Shown here piece after piece: positions 43,671-55,498 of a stretch of 64,000 nucleotides of DNA. Each line of letters opens with the position of its first letter. Position 1 is the first letter of the stretch. The notes below the pieces were generated by a model. That model had not been told where the DNA came from, did no database searches, and worked only from the letters and a program-made list of their open reading frames with translations. The translations under genes and the position numbers were made by a program. The DNA lies in contig CAMGYJ010000011.1 of assembly GCA_946122785.1 (NCBI GenBank), positions 9,734,001 to 9,798,000 of the forward strand. Direction: 5' to 3'. This stretch comes from Linum tenue (Eukaryota > Streptophyta > Magnoliopsida > Malpighiales > Linaceae).

Positions 43671-43731
43671 GGGGTTGCCTCCCCACAAGCGCTTCTTTAC
43701 CGTCTTTTAGCTGGACGCCCATGGTGGATAC

Positions 43732-46529
43732 TCAGGGGGTGCAGGAACAGGTGCCTCCAAGAGCGGATCCACATCGCTCTTGAGGTACAGCTTCAGGTGG
43801 TGACCGTGCACCCGACGGTTGCAACCACCAGCAGGTCAGCTCGACCTGGCCATCCGGCAAGATGCAGGCGAGTGAGTACTCGGATGGCCAGGGTGGTCGT
43901 GGTGCGGGGGGTGGGACCAGCTCATAGTGGTCTCCACTCTTCTTCCGTGCAGGCTTAGCCACCTGCGGCTTCGGCCGCCACTCCTCCTTGAGCTTTTTGT
44001 TCGGAGGCGAGGCTGGATGGAGTGGCGGCGAAGGAATGATAGGCGGGTCCTGCAAAATGAGAGGTGCAGAAGGATACACGACAGGCTCGTGTACCTGATC
44101 AGAAATAGCATGCACAGGCGATACAGAAATCATAGCACAATGATCAAACTCAGTCACAGGAAAAATAGCCTGTTCATTTCCAGCACGCAAGATCAGTTTA
44201 CCATCATGCACATCAATCAGTGCCTTGGCGGTGGCAAGAAATGGTCTACCTAGAATCAAAGGCACATCCACATCATCATTTATATCCAGAATAACAAAAT
44301 CAACAGGATATGTGAATGCACCCACATTAACAAGCAAATCTTCTATGATACCCCTAGGATGCACCACAGAACGATCAGCTAGCTGAATGCTCATCCTAGT
44401 AGGGCTAAGTTCACCTAGGTCTAGCTTTTTGAACAATTTATATGGCATGACATTAATGCTAGCTCCTAGGTCCGCCAAGGACTTTCCTACATGCATGCTG
44501 CCAATAGTAAGAGGGATAGTAAAACTCCCTGGATCCTTGCGCTTTTCGGGCAGCTTGTTCTGCAGGATGGCAGAACATTCCTCGCTCAGCAGCACTGTCG
44601 AAAGATCCCCAAGTTTCTTCTTGTTGGTGCAGAGATCTTTCATGAATTTAGCGTACTTGGGCATCTTCGACAGTGCCTCCACAAATGGTACGCTGATGTT
44701 GAGCTGCTTCAACATTGCCATAAACTTGGCAAACTCAGTCTCCAGCTTGTCTTTGTGAAGGCGAGTGGGAAAGGGAAGCTGGGGTACGTGCTCCTTCACC
44801 ACTGGTTGTGGCTTGGGAGCAGGGGCTTCCTTCTCCACCCGCACTTCTGCATCACCGGCTGGAAGTGCTGAAGCAGGTAGTGGTTCCTCCTGCCTGGTCG
44901 GGGCAGGATCAGCTGATGTAGGCCTGCTGCTCCTGGTAAAAACGGCACCCAACTGCTCGTGCGGGTCCCGTGGATTGGGGACCATGGTGGCAGGTAGAGT
45001 CCCCGGGGCCCGAGTAGTAATCTGGCGAGCTATGGCACCAACCTGGTTCTGTAAATCTTGCAGAATGGCGCCCTGGTTCCTCTGTCCTGCCTCCAGAGAG
45101 GCTATGCTCTGGTCCACCCTCGTGAAATTCGCCTGGCTGGTGGTCATGAATGCCGCCAAAATGTTCTTCAGCTCGGTCATCTGATTATCGGGAGCTGGTG
45201 CTGCTGCTGGCTCGGCAAACTGACGCTGGGGCTGCTGGAATGGCTGCCCCTGTCTAGCGTGGAAAGGCTGCCTCTGCTGAAAACCACCTGCTGGTGCTGG
45301 GAAACCAGGTGGTTTATTGGTGTTGTTGCTCCAGGCGAAGTTGGGGTGCTGGCGCCACCCCTCATTGTATGTGTTACTGTATGGATCGAGGCGCCGAGCA
45401 TTGGCGATGAAGGCCAACTGTTCTTGGGGAGTAGAGGACTCCCGCATAGCCTGGCAGTCTTCCACCAGATGGTTCGGACTCTCGCACCACTGACACTGAG
45501 CTACTGGAGGCGTAGCTACACCTCGGCCCGGAAGGAGACTGTTAGGCTGCTTCAATGTCTGCACCAACTCAGCCACCTGCTGTTCTAACCCGGATCTGGC
45601 CTCCATGGCATGCACACCACGGTCCCGGGAATGCCTGCCTCTGCCGCTCTGCCCCCAGGAATGATCGCGGGCAGCCAAGGTACTGATCATCTGGTTCAGC
45701 TCGGGTGGAGTCTTGTAAGGATATCCCCTCCTGGGCATAGAGACTCGATCACCCTCTGGCTGTCTGGGGTGAGGGCACTGTAGAAGTTCCCCACTGTGAA
45801 AGCATCGCTGAAGCCATGATGGGGACACTGCCAGAAGTATCCCATGTACCGCTCCCATGCATCACGAAGGGACTCATCTGGCTCTTGGCGGAAGTGAGTG
45901 ATCTCCCGCTGAATCTCAGTAGTCTTCGATGCCGGATAATATCTGTGCACGAACTTATCCGCCAGGTCGTCCCAAGAGGTGATGGACAAAGGGGGCTGGG
46001 TCTCCAACCACCTCTTAGCATTCCCCGCCAGAGAATGGGGGAAGAGGTGAAGGCGGATTGCATCATCCGGAACACCATTCAGCTTGAACCCGTTCGTCAG
46101 CTGCAGAAAACGGGAAAGGTGTACCCGGGCTTCCTCATCCTTCAAGCCATGGAACTGGATAGAAGTGGTGATGAGTTGAATCCAGCATGGCTTGATCTCG
46201 AAGTTGTTTGCGGGAATGGGCGGATAGAGGATGACCGGGCGGATGTCAGCAATCCGTGGAGTATAGAAGTACTCCAAGGTGGGACCCGGTGGTGGTGGAT
46301 AATGATGTCCAGCTCCCTGGGGGTTTGGGTCGTTCCCCAGGATCTGGTTCTGAGGAGGCGGGTTCTGATCGCCTTCCATCTCGTGCTCGTCCTCGGAGTC
46401 GCTGGTCAATTGGCCGTCTCGGCGCTCCACCGTAGCCAGTCTAGCTCGCTGTTGTCTCCGAAGTTGTTTGCAGGTGCGCTCAATCTCAGGATTCAACGGC
46501 AGTAAACTTCCCGAATGGCTACGGGTCAT
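43732..46529 (-). pseudogene. Athila-like gag-protease with one frameshift
   Basis: Gag starts at 46529 (MTRSHSGSLLPLNPEIERTC), with the Retrotrans_gag core (LHLFPHSLAGNAKRWLETQP, then FVHRYYPASKT). A 1-bp loss near 45714 (between ILT and KTPPELNQM) moves the rest to another frame, which stays open to 43732. This second part has the knuckle CQWCESPNHLVEDC, a Gln/Pro-rich linker, and the aspartic protease with SLADLGASINVMPYKLF and LILGRPFLATA; DLGAS in place of DTG/DSG is usual in the Athila/Tat group. It ends soon after the protease. Apart from the one indel the gene is well preserved. Confidence 0.88.
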
Positions 46530-46654
46530 GCACTATCTGCACACAATCAAGCAACGCAAACCCCGTGAAGGCACAAGTGGGAGGAACAAAACTCAATGCG
46601 AGAAAATGAAAATGCTAAAGTAACAGAAATCACTTTTCTTCAACAACCTAGCCG

Positions 46655-46672
46655 TCCCAGGCAACGGCGCCA
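46655..46672 (-). promoter_or_regulatory. Primer-binding site of element C
   Basis: The minus strand reads TGGCGCCGTTGCCTGGGA, one base different from the same site in element B. Confidence 0.9.
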
Positions 46673-46678
46673 AAAACT

Positions 46679-48019
46679 TGACTCACTCCTACTGTCACCC
46701 TAGAAAATGGCCAAGTATAACCACTTCCTAAAGCGTAGTATAGCGGGTCGGGTTTTAATGTCAACCCGGGTCCTAGATGTGATGACTACTCGGTGAATTC
46801 TTGTTATTTAGCGGTAAACTTTTAGTGCAACTCAAGCAAGCAAAACACAAAGCAAGTAAACGGTTTGTTGTCAAGTCAAGAGAGGTCACCCGGATATGGT
46901 TTCCCCCTAGACTGCAGCTAAGTCGGATTGCAATTTACCAAGTTCAGTTTTCATGAAAGTTATACTGCGGAAGGTTCTCAATTAGCCTGAAGTCTCGACT
47001 AAAGGTCTCCAGACCCTCTCAATCTGAGTCTCTAGCGGGCGACTAACCTCCACCGGAGTAAACAGATTGAGGCCCTAATGAACCAAACCTCCACTACCGA
47101 ATTGACTTCGGTACAGAATAGCGAATTGGCTCCTCGACTAAAGTCACCAATTCTCCACCTTCGATTAAGGGTACTCTATCAACCTAGGCAGATATTCTCA
47201 TTCTAGGTTAAAGCAGAAACAACAGGAATTTGATCAGGATTCAAGTCATTCAATCATTCAAACCTCAATCGAATATAATCAATTCACAAACTCTGTACTT
47301 GGGTTCATACAATCAGACCTAGCATACAAATCTAGGGTTCTCCATACCCATATGAATGGGGAAACTACTCCATAGAGAAAGAAGCAAAAGCAGATTCAGA
47401 CACGGAAATCATACTGTGAAGTTGGATTCCTGCTCCTAGACGTTTAATCGCACTTCTCCAAGCTCAAGACGGGCTCCAATGGTGTTGAAGATCGATCTAT
47501 GGCGCTTGGGAACTCTGGTTCGACGTTTTCTCTCTCTAGGAATCGGTTTCTCTCTCAAAAACTCGGAACCCCTTGAAAATTGGCCTTCTTCCTCTTTTAT
47601 CAGCTGCCTGGTCGCGATACCCGGTCAAAATACCCGATCGGGTATTTTATGGTTCGACCGGGTATTTTGAAACGCACCGTTCCACTAAAGGGGAAAATCC
47701 CCGGTCTACCACCAAAATCCCCGACCGGGGATTTAAGGCCATCGCCCGGGCCCCCTTCTGTTTCTCACGGGTGCCGAAAACGATAAATACCCGGTCGGGT
47801 ATTTTGCCATCCGACCGGGTATTTTCCTCCTGCAGCCCCCTTAGTCCCAACTCGGCTCCTTTCGACCCAGAACTCGTTTCTCCGCCTCGATTCCAACGCC
47901 GGGACCTGAAATATGACACAAACACACAACCTAGCGTAAAATCGGCTTAAAACACGAGATTCCTCAGCACAAACGGCTCCAGAATAGGGGTGAAAATATG
48001 TATAATTATCGGTCTATCA
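46679..48019 (-). repeat. Right (5') LTR of element C
   Basis: 1341 bp; about 20 differences by eye from the left LTR. It contains the same palindromic array (47622-47830). On the minus strand a TATA-like GATAAAAGAGG (about 47603-47593) lies just downstream of the array. Confidence 0.93.
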
Positions 48020-48255
48020 CTTGCCGAATGGTTTGAGTTGTTGACCGCCCTTAGGGACATTTGGAGGCAGGGGAGATTCTGGTACAGTTGATTTGGAGGA
48101 GTTACTATGTTTGCAATTTTCTGATTGCGTCTTAGTTTGGCGATTTGCATCGCGTTTGAGTTTGGCGATATGGATCGCGTCTAGGTACATCTGGCAACCT
48201 TGGTTGCGTCTGGTACATCTGGTATTTGAGAGAGAATTCAAGTCAAGGTGGAGAT
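48020..48255 (+). other. 3' end of TR-GAG unit 1
   Basis: It resumes unit 1 after element C. It contains a short imperfect repeat family (GCGTTTGAGTTTGGCGATAT and relatives; TCTGGTACATCTGG) and the polypurine tract GGTGGAGAT just before LTR2. Confidence 0.8.
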
Positions 48256-48627
48256 TGTTAGAATATGACTTGAATTTGATTTGGGTTTGTTTTGTGTTTT
48301 ATGCCTATTCTGTTTGGGTTTGGGATTGGGTTTTGTTTTGACCTTTTCCTTGTATGTTTGGCAAAAAGTGTTTGGTTTTCTGTTTGGGAGTAGGAGAAGA
48401 GTTCTATAAATACTCTTCATTACCCTAGTTTGTAGTAAGGTCAGTCAGGTTAGTTTGTTTGGTTTGTCCATTTGGAATTTGGTTTGTAATCTGTACTCCC
48501 CTCAAATTAGTGAAATTTGTCCCCCTGCCCGTGGATTAGCTAGCACACATTGTGTTAGTGAACCACGTTAAATTTGTGTCCGTTCGTGTTGGTTTGGATT
48601 ATTGATTGCCACACTTCTGTTCTGACA
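48256..48627 (+). repeat. LTR2 of the TR-GAG-like element
   Basis: 372 bp, TGTTAGAATATGAC to CTGACA; TATA-like CTATAAATAC at 48403-48412; PBS TGGTATCAGAGCC at 48630-48642. Confidence 0.93.
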
Positions 48628-48723
48628 AGTGGTATCAGAGCCTTTGGTTGCCGTTTTGGGAATTTGGCGCTGGACTGAAGTTTTGCTTTGTGGAGTTTGA
48701 TTGGAGTTTGTTTAATAGTAAGA

Positions 48724-49578
48724 ATGGCTGCTATAAGTATGAAGATTGAGAAGTTTACCGGAAGAAACAGTTTCAGTTTGTGGCAGATCAAGATGCAAGC
48801 ACTGTTGAAACAACAAGGTTTGTGGGCTCCATTGTCTGGAAAATCAAAGAAGGAAAGTATAGATGAAGAAGAGTGGATTACTTTGGAGGAGAAAGCTCAC
48901 TCTACAATCTTGCTTTGTTTGACTGATGACATCATCACTGAGGTTGCTACTGAGAAGACTGCTGCGGGCTTGTGGTTGAAGCTTGAAAGTCTATACATGA
49001 CAAAGTCTTTAACCAACAAGTTGCATATGAAGCAACGTTTGTTCAGTTTGCGTATGGAGGAAGGTATGTCTCTCAGGAATCATCTAGATCAACTCAATAC
49101 CATCTTGCTAGATCTGCGGAATATTGATGTTAAAATAGATGATGAGGATACTGCCTTAATTATGTTAGTGTCTTTGCCACAGTCATATGAGAATTTTGTG
49201 GATTCTTTTATTGCTGGGAAAGATAGTTTGTCTTTGGAAGATGTTAGATCTGCTCTACATACTAGAGAGGTTCGACATAAGGCGTCTGGTTCTAGTTCGG
49301 AAAATCAGGCATCTGAGTTGGCTGCTACGAGTAGTAGAAGACAAAAATCTAGTAATAGGAAGGCGAATACAAATTCGAATTCTGCTGGTTTGAAGGATGA
49401 TATCTGTAATTACTGCAAGGAGAAAGGACATTGGAAATTTGATTGTCCTAAACTTAAGAAATATCAGGAGAAGAAGGAATCATCTGCTGCTGTGGTGGAA
49501 GAAACTAACTCTGATTTTGAAGATGGTTTAGCCTTAGCAGTGAATGAACAGGTACATCATCAAGATGTGTGGTTTTAG
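48724..49578 (+). CDS. Copia-type gag, TR-GAG unit 2
   Basis: Open frame of 284 residues. The start MAAISMKIEKFTG is chosen because the typical gag opening KFTGRNSFSLWQIKM follows; an upstream in-frame ATG at 48688 is less likely. The UBN2-type gag core is followed by a Ser-rich linker and one CCHC knuckle, CNYCKEKGHWKFDC. The frame ends at TAG 49576-49578 because of a 1-bp loss shared with unit 1. It is the only protein that this element could still make and could supply or poison particles in trans. Confidence 0.85.
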   Translation: MAAISMKIEKFTGRNSFSLWQIKMQALLKQQGLWAPLSGKSKKESIDEEEWITLEEKAHSTILLCLTDDIITEVATEKTAAGLWLKLESLYMTKSLTNKLHMKQRLFSLRMEEGMSLRNHLDQLNTILLDLRNIDVKIDDEDTALIMLVSLPQSYENFVDSFIAGKDSLSLEDVRSALHTREVRHKASGSSSENQASELAATSSRRQKSSNRKANTNSNSAGLKDDICNYCKEKGHWKFDCPKLKKYQEKKESSAAVVEETNSDFEDGLALAVNEQVHHQDVWF

Positions 49579-50006
49579 ATACTGTAGCTGATTATCATAT
49601 GTGTCCAAGCAAGAAGTGTTTTTCAACTTATGAGCAGATAGATGGAGGACATGTTTCTATGGCCAATGGTGCTATCTGTAAGATTGTTGGAAGAGGCTCC
49701 GTCAGGATGAGGACACATGATGGTTCTGTTCGCACCTTGAATAATGTTAGGCATATTCAAGAAATGACTAAGAATCTGATATCTTTGAGTCTACTCGACA
49801 GCAAGGGTTTTAGCTTCAAAGGTGAAGGTAGAGTGTTGTCTGTCTACAAGGGTTCTAAGGTGATTTTGAAAGGTGTCAAACGGGGTGCCTTGTATGGTCT
49901 ACAAGGTTCTGTTTTGACATGTTATGTTGGTGATAAGTGCACCAAGCTGGTTCTGAATGGCAAGTCTCAATATGAATTGGACTTGCCGAATGGTTTGAGT
50001 TGTTGA
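49569..50006 (+). pseudogene. Protease remnant of TR-GAG unit 2
   Basis: Frame-shifted continuation of gag: VLDTVADYHMCPSKKCFSTY is the start of a Copia aspartic protease, but the catalytic triplet DTG/DSG is DTV. The frame runs through the rest of the protease-like region and ends at 50006, close to the deletion point where integrase would begin. Confidence 0.8.
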
Positions 50007-50217
50007 CCGCCCTTAGGGACATTTGGAGGCAGGGGAGATTCTGGTACAGCTGATTTGGAGGAGTTACTATGTTTGCAATTTTCTGATTGCGTCTGAGTTG
50101 AGCGATTTGCATCGCGTTTGAGTTTGGCGATATGGATCGCGTCTGGGTACATCTGGCAACCTTGGTTGCATCTGGTACATCTGGTATTTGAGAGAGAATT
50201 CAAGTCAATGTGGAGAT

Positions 50218-50588
50218 TGTTAGAATATGACTTGAATTTGATTTGGGTTTGTTTTGTGTTTTAGGCCTATTCTGTTTGGGTTTGGGATTGGGTTTTGTTT
50301 TGACCTTTTCCTTGTATGTTTGGGAAAAAGTGTTTGGTTTTCTGTTTGGGATTAGGAGAAGAGTTCTATAAATACTCTTCATTACCCTAGTCTGTAGTAA
50401 GGTCCGTCAGGTTAGTTTGTTTGGTTTGTCCATTTGGAATTTGGTTTGTAATCTGTACTCCCCTCAAATTAGTGAAATTTGTCCCCCTGCCCGTGGATTA
50501 GCTAGCACACATTGTGTTAGTGAACCACGTTAAATTTGTGTCCGTTCGTGTTGGTTTGGATTATCGATTGCCACGTTCTGTTCTGACA
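50218..50588 (+). repeat. LTR3 of the TR-GAG-like element
   Basis: 371 bp, TGTTAGAATATGAC to CTGACA, followed by TSD GAAGC. The polypurine tract is TGTGGAGAT before it. Confidence 0.93.
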
Positions 50589-50593
50589 GAAGC

Positions 50594-51110
50594 ATAAATA
50601 GAAGCAACCAAATCATTGATAGAAACATTTCAAACTCCCCACCTATTTCATTTCCATAGGGTGTTATTTGTCGTCCGTAAATTAAACTAAAATTACATTT
50701 TTTGCCCTCCACAATTTCTCTATATTATATTCTTTAGTTTGGTTTTTTAAACTACCCACACTCATCACAGCCTCACACCACTACCTGACCACCAACTCAC
50801 AACCACCATAGCCGGAGTCACGGCGGCGAGCACAGAACCACAGTCAGCCAAAGTTGCGGCGATCGGATGGCAGCCATCAGACCACATCGTCGGACCAGCG
50901 AATGAGGTAACCTCATGAGCCTGACCGTAATGATTTTTCCCCGTCGGACGACAGCGAGCGGACTCTGTTTGACCGTCGGAGGCGAACCTCGTCCGATCGG
51001 CGCAGGCGGACCCCGTCCGACCTGATAATGCGGACGGAGACCGACGACGGCGGGTCCAATATATTTTTTTATATATTTTGATATAATAATAATGATAACA
51101 ATATAATCTT
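50594..51110. other. No gene recognised
   Basis: About 500 bp; a CG-rich part (50810-51055) with repeated GTCGGAC/GTCCGAC-like words, then an AT-rich run. No supported frame. Confidence 0.4.
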
Positions 51111-54100
51111 TGTTCTGGATCTCCCCTGTTCTCATGCTCCATCATTAAGCTTCGACTAATTAACCCGACGAACGTCGTAACAGTTGTAGCTTCGACGGCG
51201 GTCACGGCGTAGTTGATTTCAACCAAACTTCAAAACTTTGGTACCATCGCACAGTGAACGATCTCAAAAACATCCCGGTTTTGACGGAGTTGAATTTCGA
51301 CGTCAGACGAGGAAGATACGAGACTCGAAAGCGTGAGACGTGAATCGAATAGTTCAGGTACCAAATTTGTCAATTCGAAAAGTGTATGGACCCAGAGAGT
51401 AATTTCATTTCATTCCTTGAGAAAATGTCCTTGTTTGTCCCCCATATTTCTGGTACGAGCAACTTAGTCTCCAGTGTTTTAAACATTTACAATTGGCCGA
51501 AAACAGTATTTTCTCACAAATTGTTTTATTATTTTTGTTGCGTAGAGTGTGTATTTTCAAAGTATGATAAATTTATAAATAAAATAAAACTAATAGGAGT
51601 CTGGGATATTAATTCGAGAATTTTTGAACATAAGTTTCAAATTACAAAAATTATTAGGAAGACGGATTTAGTTAAATAAAATAGTATTCAAACGTTCTTT
51701 CCGGATTTGATAATTTCAGTGGAACATATATAGTTTTATGTTTGTCGATGAATTTTGGGTGATGTTTCGAGTTGATTTGATAATTACTAAAATTCATATA
51801 ATTTTCCTTTTAATTAATTTAATTACTATATGTATATCTTTAATGACTTTGTTACTTTTTTGCAAGACTAGAATATTGAATTTGTGTAGGGGAATTAAGA
51901 ACCAGAATTTTAGAAATTTGTAGCATAGGTTTAAAAATTAATTATATTAAATTAAATAAGAAGGAGGGGTAATTAAGGTATAAATTATAGTTAATGATTT
52001 TGGTTTATGTCTTGAAGTTATTAGAAGTCAGAATTTGTAGTTGGAGGTGTAAGGAATTTTTTGAAAATTCATTAGAATTTTTATGAGATTTATGCAAATG
52101 ACTTTTTAATTAGATAGGATGAATTAAGGCCTTTTTAAAGAATTATGGGACTAAGCTAGGAGAACGGAAAATTTAGGGGAATAGCAACTAAGAGAAATTA
52201 ATCTCGATTTATAGGATCAAGGAGGATGTCAAATTAAGGGACCCCCCACGTCAAAGGAAGTAAAGTATCGGCACTTGAGTGGTGAGTGTAAAGATGGTAA
52301 AATCTTCGCCGAGGTCTTTTAGTTCATGTCCTTTAATTCATTTATGTTTGTTATTTTCAAGTAAGCGCGATCATTTATGTTGTGCTATGTATACGATGTA
52401 TGTTTGTATGTAAGATGAACCCCCGGGCGGTTGGGCCACTATTGGACGCGATAGATGGTCGGGTCACTACTGGACGGCGATACGTAACGCAGTAGTTGAC
52501 CGGGCATGGACTGGACGACGATACGTAATGCAGTAGTTGACCGGGCATGGACTGGACGGCGATACGTAACGCGGTGAACCCTAGTAAAGAACTTCTATAA
52601 GCTATTAAGGATAAAAGCGAGAACGACTTTCATGTAAGAGGAAGTAATTTCTAATAATGTGTTAGTAGGGTTTTTTTTTTTTTTAGATAAGGGTGATATA
52701 AGTTACTTTTTTTGTTATTAGGTACTACTGAAGGGACTCGAACCTGGGACCTCCAGGTTCATGGCTTACCACTAGACCAATCCCTTGTTAGTAGGGTTTG
52801 CTTAGGCAAAGACGATAGCGTTGTTCATATGAAACTGTAGCTATAAGGTTATGGATCTCCCCTGTTCCCAAGCTCCATCATTAAGCCTCGACTAATTAAC
52901 CCGACGAACGTCGTAACAGTTGTAGCTTCGACGGCGGTCCCAGCATAGTCGATTTCAACCAAGCTTCAAAACTTTGGTAGCATCGTGCAGTGAACGATCT
53001 CAGGAACATCGTGGTTTCAACAGATTTGAATTTCGACTTCGGGCGAGGAAGATACGAGCCTCGAAAGCGTGAGACGTGAATCGAATAGTTCAGGTATCAA
53101 ATTTGTCCATTCAAAAAGTATAAGGACTCATAGAGTAATTTCATTTCAGTCTATGGGAAAATGTCCTTGTTAGTCCCCCATATTTCTAGTACGAGCAGCT
53201 TAGTATCCAGTGTTTTAAACATTTACAATTGGCCGAAAACAGTATTTTCTCACAATTTTTATTATTATTTTTATTGCATACAGTGTGTATTTTGGAAGTA
53301 TGATAATTTTATAAATAAGATAAAACTGATAGGAGTATGGGATATTAATTCGAGAATTTTAGAACATTTTTTTCAAATTATAAAAATAATAAGAAGACGG
53401 ATTTAGTTAAATAAAATAGTATTCGAACATTTTTCAGGATTTGATAATTTTATTCGAAGAGATATATTTTATATTTGTCCAGGAATTGTTGGGTGATTTT
53501 GGTAGTTGATTTGATAATTACTAAAATTTATATAATAATCGTTTTAATTAATTTAATTACTGTATGTATATCTTTTATGACTTTGTAAATTTTGTGCAAG
53601 ACTAGAATATTGAATTTGTGAAGGGGAATTAAGAACCATAATTTTAAACATTTGTAACATAGGTTTAAAAATTAGTTATATTAAATTAAATAAGGAGGGG
53701 TAACTAAGGTATAAATTATAATTAATGATTTTAGTTTATGTTTTTAAGTTATTAGAAGTCAGAACTTTTAGTTTGAGGGGTAAGGGATTTTTGGAGAATT
53801 CATGAGAATTTTTATGAGATTTATGCAAAGGATTATTTAATTAATTAGGATGAATTAAGGCCTTTTTAAAGAATTATGGGACTAAGCTAGGAGAACGGAA
53901 AATTTTGCGGAGTAGCGACTAAGGGAAATTAATCTCGATTTATAGGATTAAGGAGGCGGTCAAATTAAGGGTCCCCACATCAAAGGAAGTAATGTATCGG
54001 CACTTGAGAGGTGAGTGTAAATGGGGTAAAATCTCCGTCGAGGTCTTTTAGTTCATGTCCTTTTAATTCAGTTATGTTTGTTATTTTCAAGTAAGCGTGA

Positions 54101-54506
54101 TTATGTGTGTGAGGCATCCCACCGCCTACTTAAGGTGTAGGCATGCGTTGTGCTATGTATACGATGTATGTTTGTATGTAAAATGAACCCCCGGGCGGTT
54201 GGGCCACTACTGGACGCAGTAGATGGTCGGGTCACTACTGGACGGCGATCCGTAACGCAGTAGTTGACCGGGCATGGATTGGACGACGATACGTAACGCA
54301 GTACCATTGCCTTGAGGATAGGTACACCGTACGACGATACGTAACGCGGTGAACCCTAGTAATAAGTATATAAGTTAAGATAGAAGTACAGAACTTCTAT
54401 AATCTATTAAGGACTAAAATATTAAGGATGAAAGCGAGAACGACTTTCATGTAAGAGGAAGTAATTTCTAATAATGTGTTAGAAGGGTTTGCTTAGGCAA
54501 AGACCT
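51111..54506 (+). repeat. Tandemly duplicated 1.6-kb LTR-like block
   Basis: Two copies of the same sequence: about 51117-52814 and 52853-54506, both starting GGATCTCCCCTGTTC and ending GCTTAGGCAAAGAC. Without the SINE the period is about 1610 bp. Both contain a set of GACGGCGATACGTAACGCAG-like short repeats (52420-52580, 54195-54345). The text and the downstream stretch to about 54891 (ending GGGTTGTTTCA) look like a long Gypsy LTR, but no TSD, PBS or second LTR was found. Confidence 0.6.
52674..52785 (-). mobile_element. tRNA-derived SINE
   Basis: On the minus strand: a 5' end AAGGGATTGGTCTAGTGGTA holding the A box, the B box GGTTCGAGTCC, a short body, and a poly(A) tail (T run at 52674-52684). 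It is flanked by the 14-bp duplication TGTTAGTAGGGTTT (52660-52673, 52786-52799). The second copy of the surrounding duplicated block, near 54480, shows the empty site. About 112 bp. Confidence 0.9.
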
Positions 54507-55100
54507 TAGAAAGTAACGACGAGACTGCCCCTTCTCACTCACCAGGTGTGGAAAGGGGAAGAGGGCGTAACCAGCACGAGGAGATTAATCAAGGAGGCCA
54601 GCCGCGTCAAGCTTGAAGATGTCAAAAGGATCAGGGTATTGAGATGAGACCATTTTTATCATATTTGTCTTTATTTCTTGTCCTATGAGTATACTGGGAA
54701 ACTCAAGTTTTCTGTTCAAGTATTTTGGATTGAGATTTGCCCAACCGTTTAGGGCTTTTCGTTTGAGATTTTTGGTTATTGTCGTTGGTTGATTTTTGGT
54801 TAGACTTTAAAACATGGTTTGGGTTGCTCCGGAGTAACCGGTTTTTGTTTTAAAATTTTGGTTTGATTTGTCAAAAGATCGGGTTGTTTCATGTTCAAGG
54901 TTAAAATCAAAGAACTACTTGTTGATCGAGATGCTCTTAATGGACCGTCATTCTGGGAGATACGAGAAGTGAGGGAGCAAAAAATCGGTTTAAGGCGAGG
55001 ATATCACACTCATGAGAAGATGCTTTATCCGAGGGCCACAGTCATATGAAGAAATTCAGTTAGGAGGATAAAGAATCTCTGAAGCATATGAGAGATGTTA
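54507..55100. other. End of LTR-like block and MULE upstream sequence
   Basis: T-rich sequence to about 54891, possibly the end of the LTR-like repeat, then AT/AG-mixed sequence leading to the transposase fragment. No separate feature. Confidence 0.4.
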
Positions 55101-55498
55101 GGATACCTCCGTCAAGATAGAAGCAGACAATAAACATGCCAAAGGGTGACAAAGGGCATCACACCAAAAGGCAAATGTATAACCTCGGGTCCAAGTCTAG
55201 GAAAGACGACATGGGCGAGATGAATGCAGTGCAGTATGCGTTGCAAGCAGCTGAACGTGAGAATTATCATAAAGAGGTTGTGAAGGACGATAACGACGTG
55301 CTGACCCATCTTTTTTTTTTGCCCATCTAACTTTCATCCAAATGTTGAAGGCTTGGCCGTACGTGATTGTGATCGACTCAACGTATAAGACCAATGCGTA
55401 TAAAATGTCGTGGGTGGAGGTCTTAGGTGCTACTCCCATTGGGAAGAATTCCAACATATGTTGTGCTCTCATGAAGGAGGAGACAAAAGAGACGTATC
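55100..55498 (+). pseudogene. MULE transposase fragment
   Basis: The frame from 55136 (MPKGDKGHHTKRQMYNLG) and, after a slip in the T run at 55309-55319, the block WPYVIVIDSTYKTNAYKMSW followed by VEVLGATPIGKN. This is the DDE start of the MULE transposase domain (D in IDSTYKTN). The gene is cut at 55499 by an Athila-like LTR; the rest of the transposase is not in the window. Confidence 0.75.

Larger units (their letters stand above)
40557..48019 (-). mobile_element. Element C: Athila-like non-autonomous Gypsy (gag-protease only)
   Basis: 7463 bp, minus strand, TSD CTTGC (40552-40556 and 48020-48024). The empty site is preserved in unit 2 (around 49983), confirming the insertion exactly. The LTRs are 40557-41893 and 46679-48019, about 98.5% identical by eye, so the insertion is young. 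The PBS is at 46655-46672. It codes for gag and protease only; RT, RNase H and integrase are missing, and a long non-coding region fills the 3' half. Confidence 0.95.
38826..50588 (+). mobile_element. Tandem three-LTR, gag-only Copia element (TR-GAG-like)
   Basis: The structure is LTR1 - unit 1 - LTR2 - unit 2 - LTR3, with one 5-bp duplication GAAGC at the outer ends only (38821-38825 and 50589-50593). The LTRs are at 38826-39196, 48256-48627 and 50218-50588. Without element C and its TSD copy, LTR1 to LTR2 is 1962 bp; LTR2 to LTR3 is also 1962 bp. Each unit has a tRNA-iMet PBS, a gag, a short protease remnant and a GTGGAGAT polypurine tract, but no integrase, RT or RNase H. The single-unit element would be 2.3 kb. 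Confidence 0.92.

Noticed and set aside
44387..46505. Plus-strand frames up to 229 residues
   Set aside because: Opposite-strand shadows of the gag-protease region of element C; composition follows the real frame.
52736..52786. tRNA gene on the minus strand
   Set aside because: A and B boxes are present, but a poly(A) tail and a 14-bp target duplication show a SINE; no complete cloverleaf was found.
51111..54891. Complete LTR with a target-site duplication
   Set aside because: TG and CA ends can be chosen at 51111 and 54891, but the flanking five bases do not match and no PBS or polypurine tract was found.
55300..55330. Small poly(T) insertion with CCCATCT on both sides
   Set aside because: The two CCCATCT copies and the T run correspond to the normal HLF..AH part of MULE transposase with slippage in a T run, so no insertion is needed.
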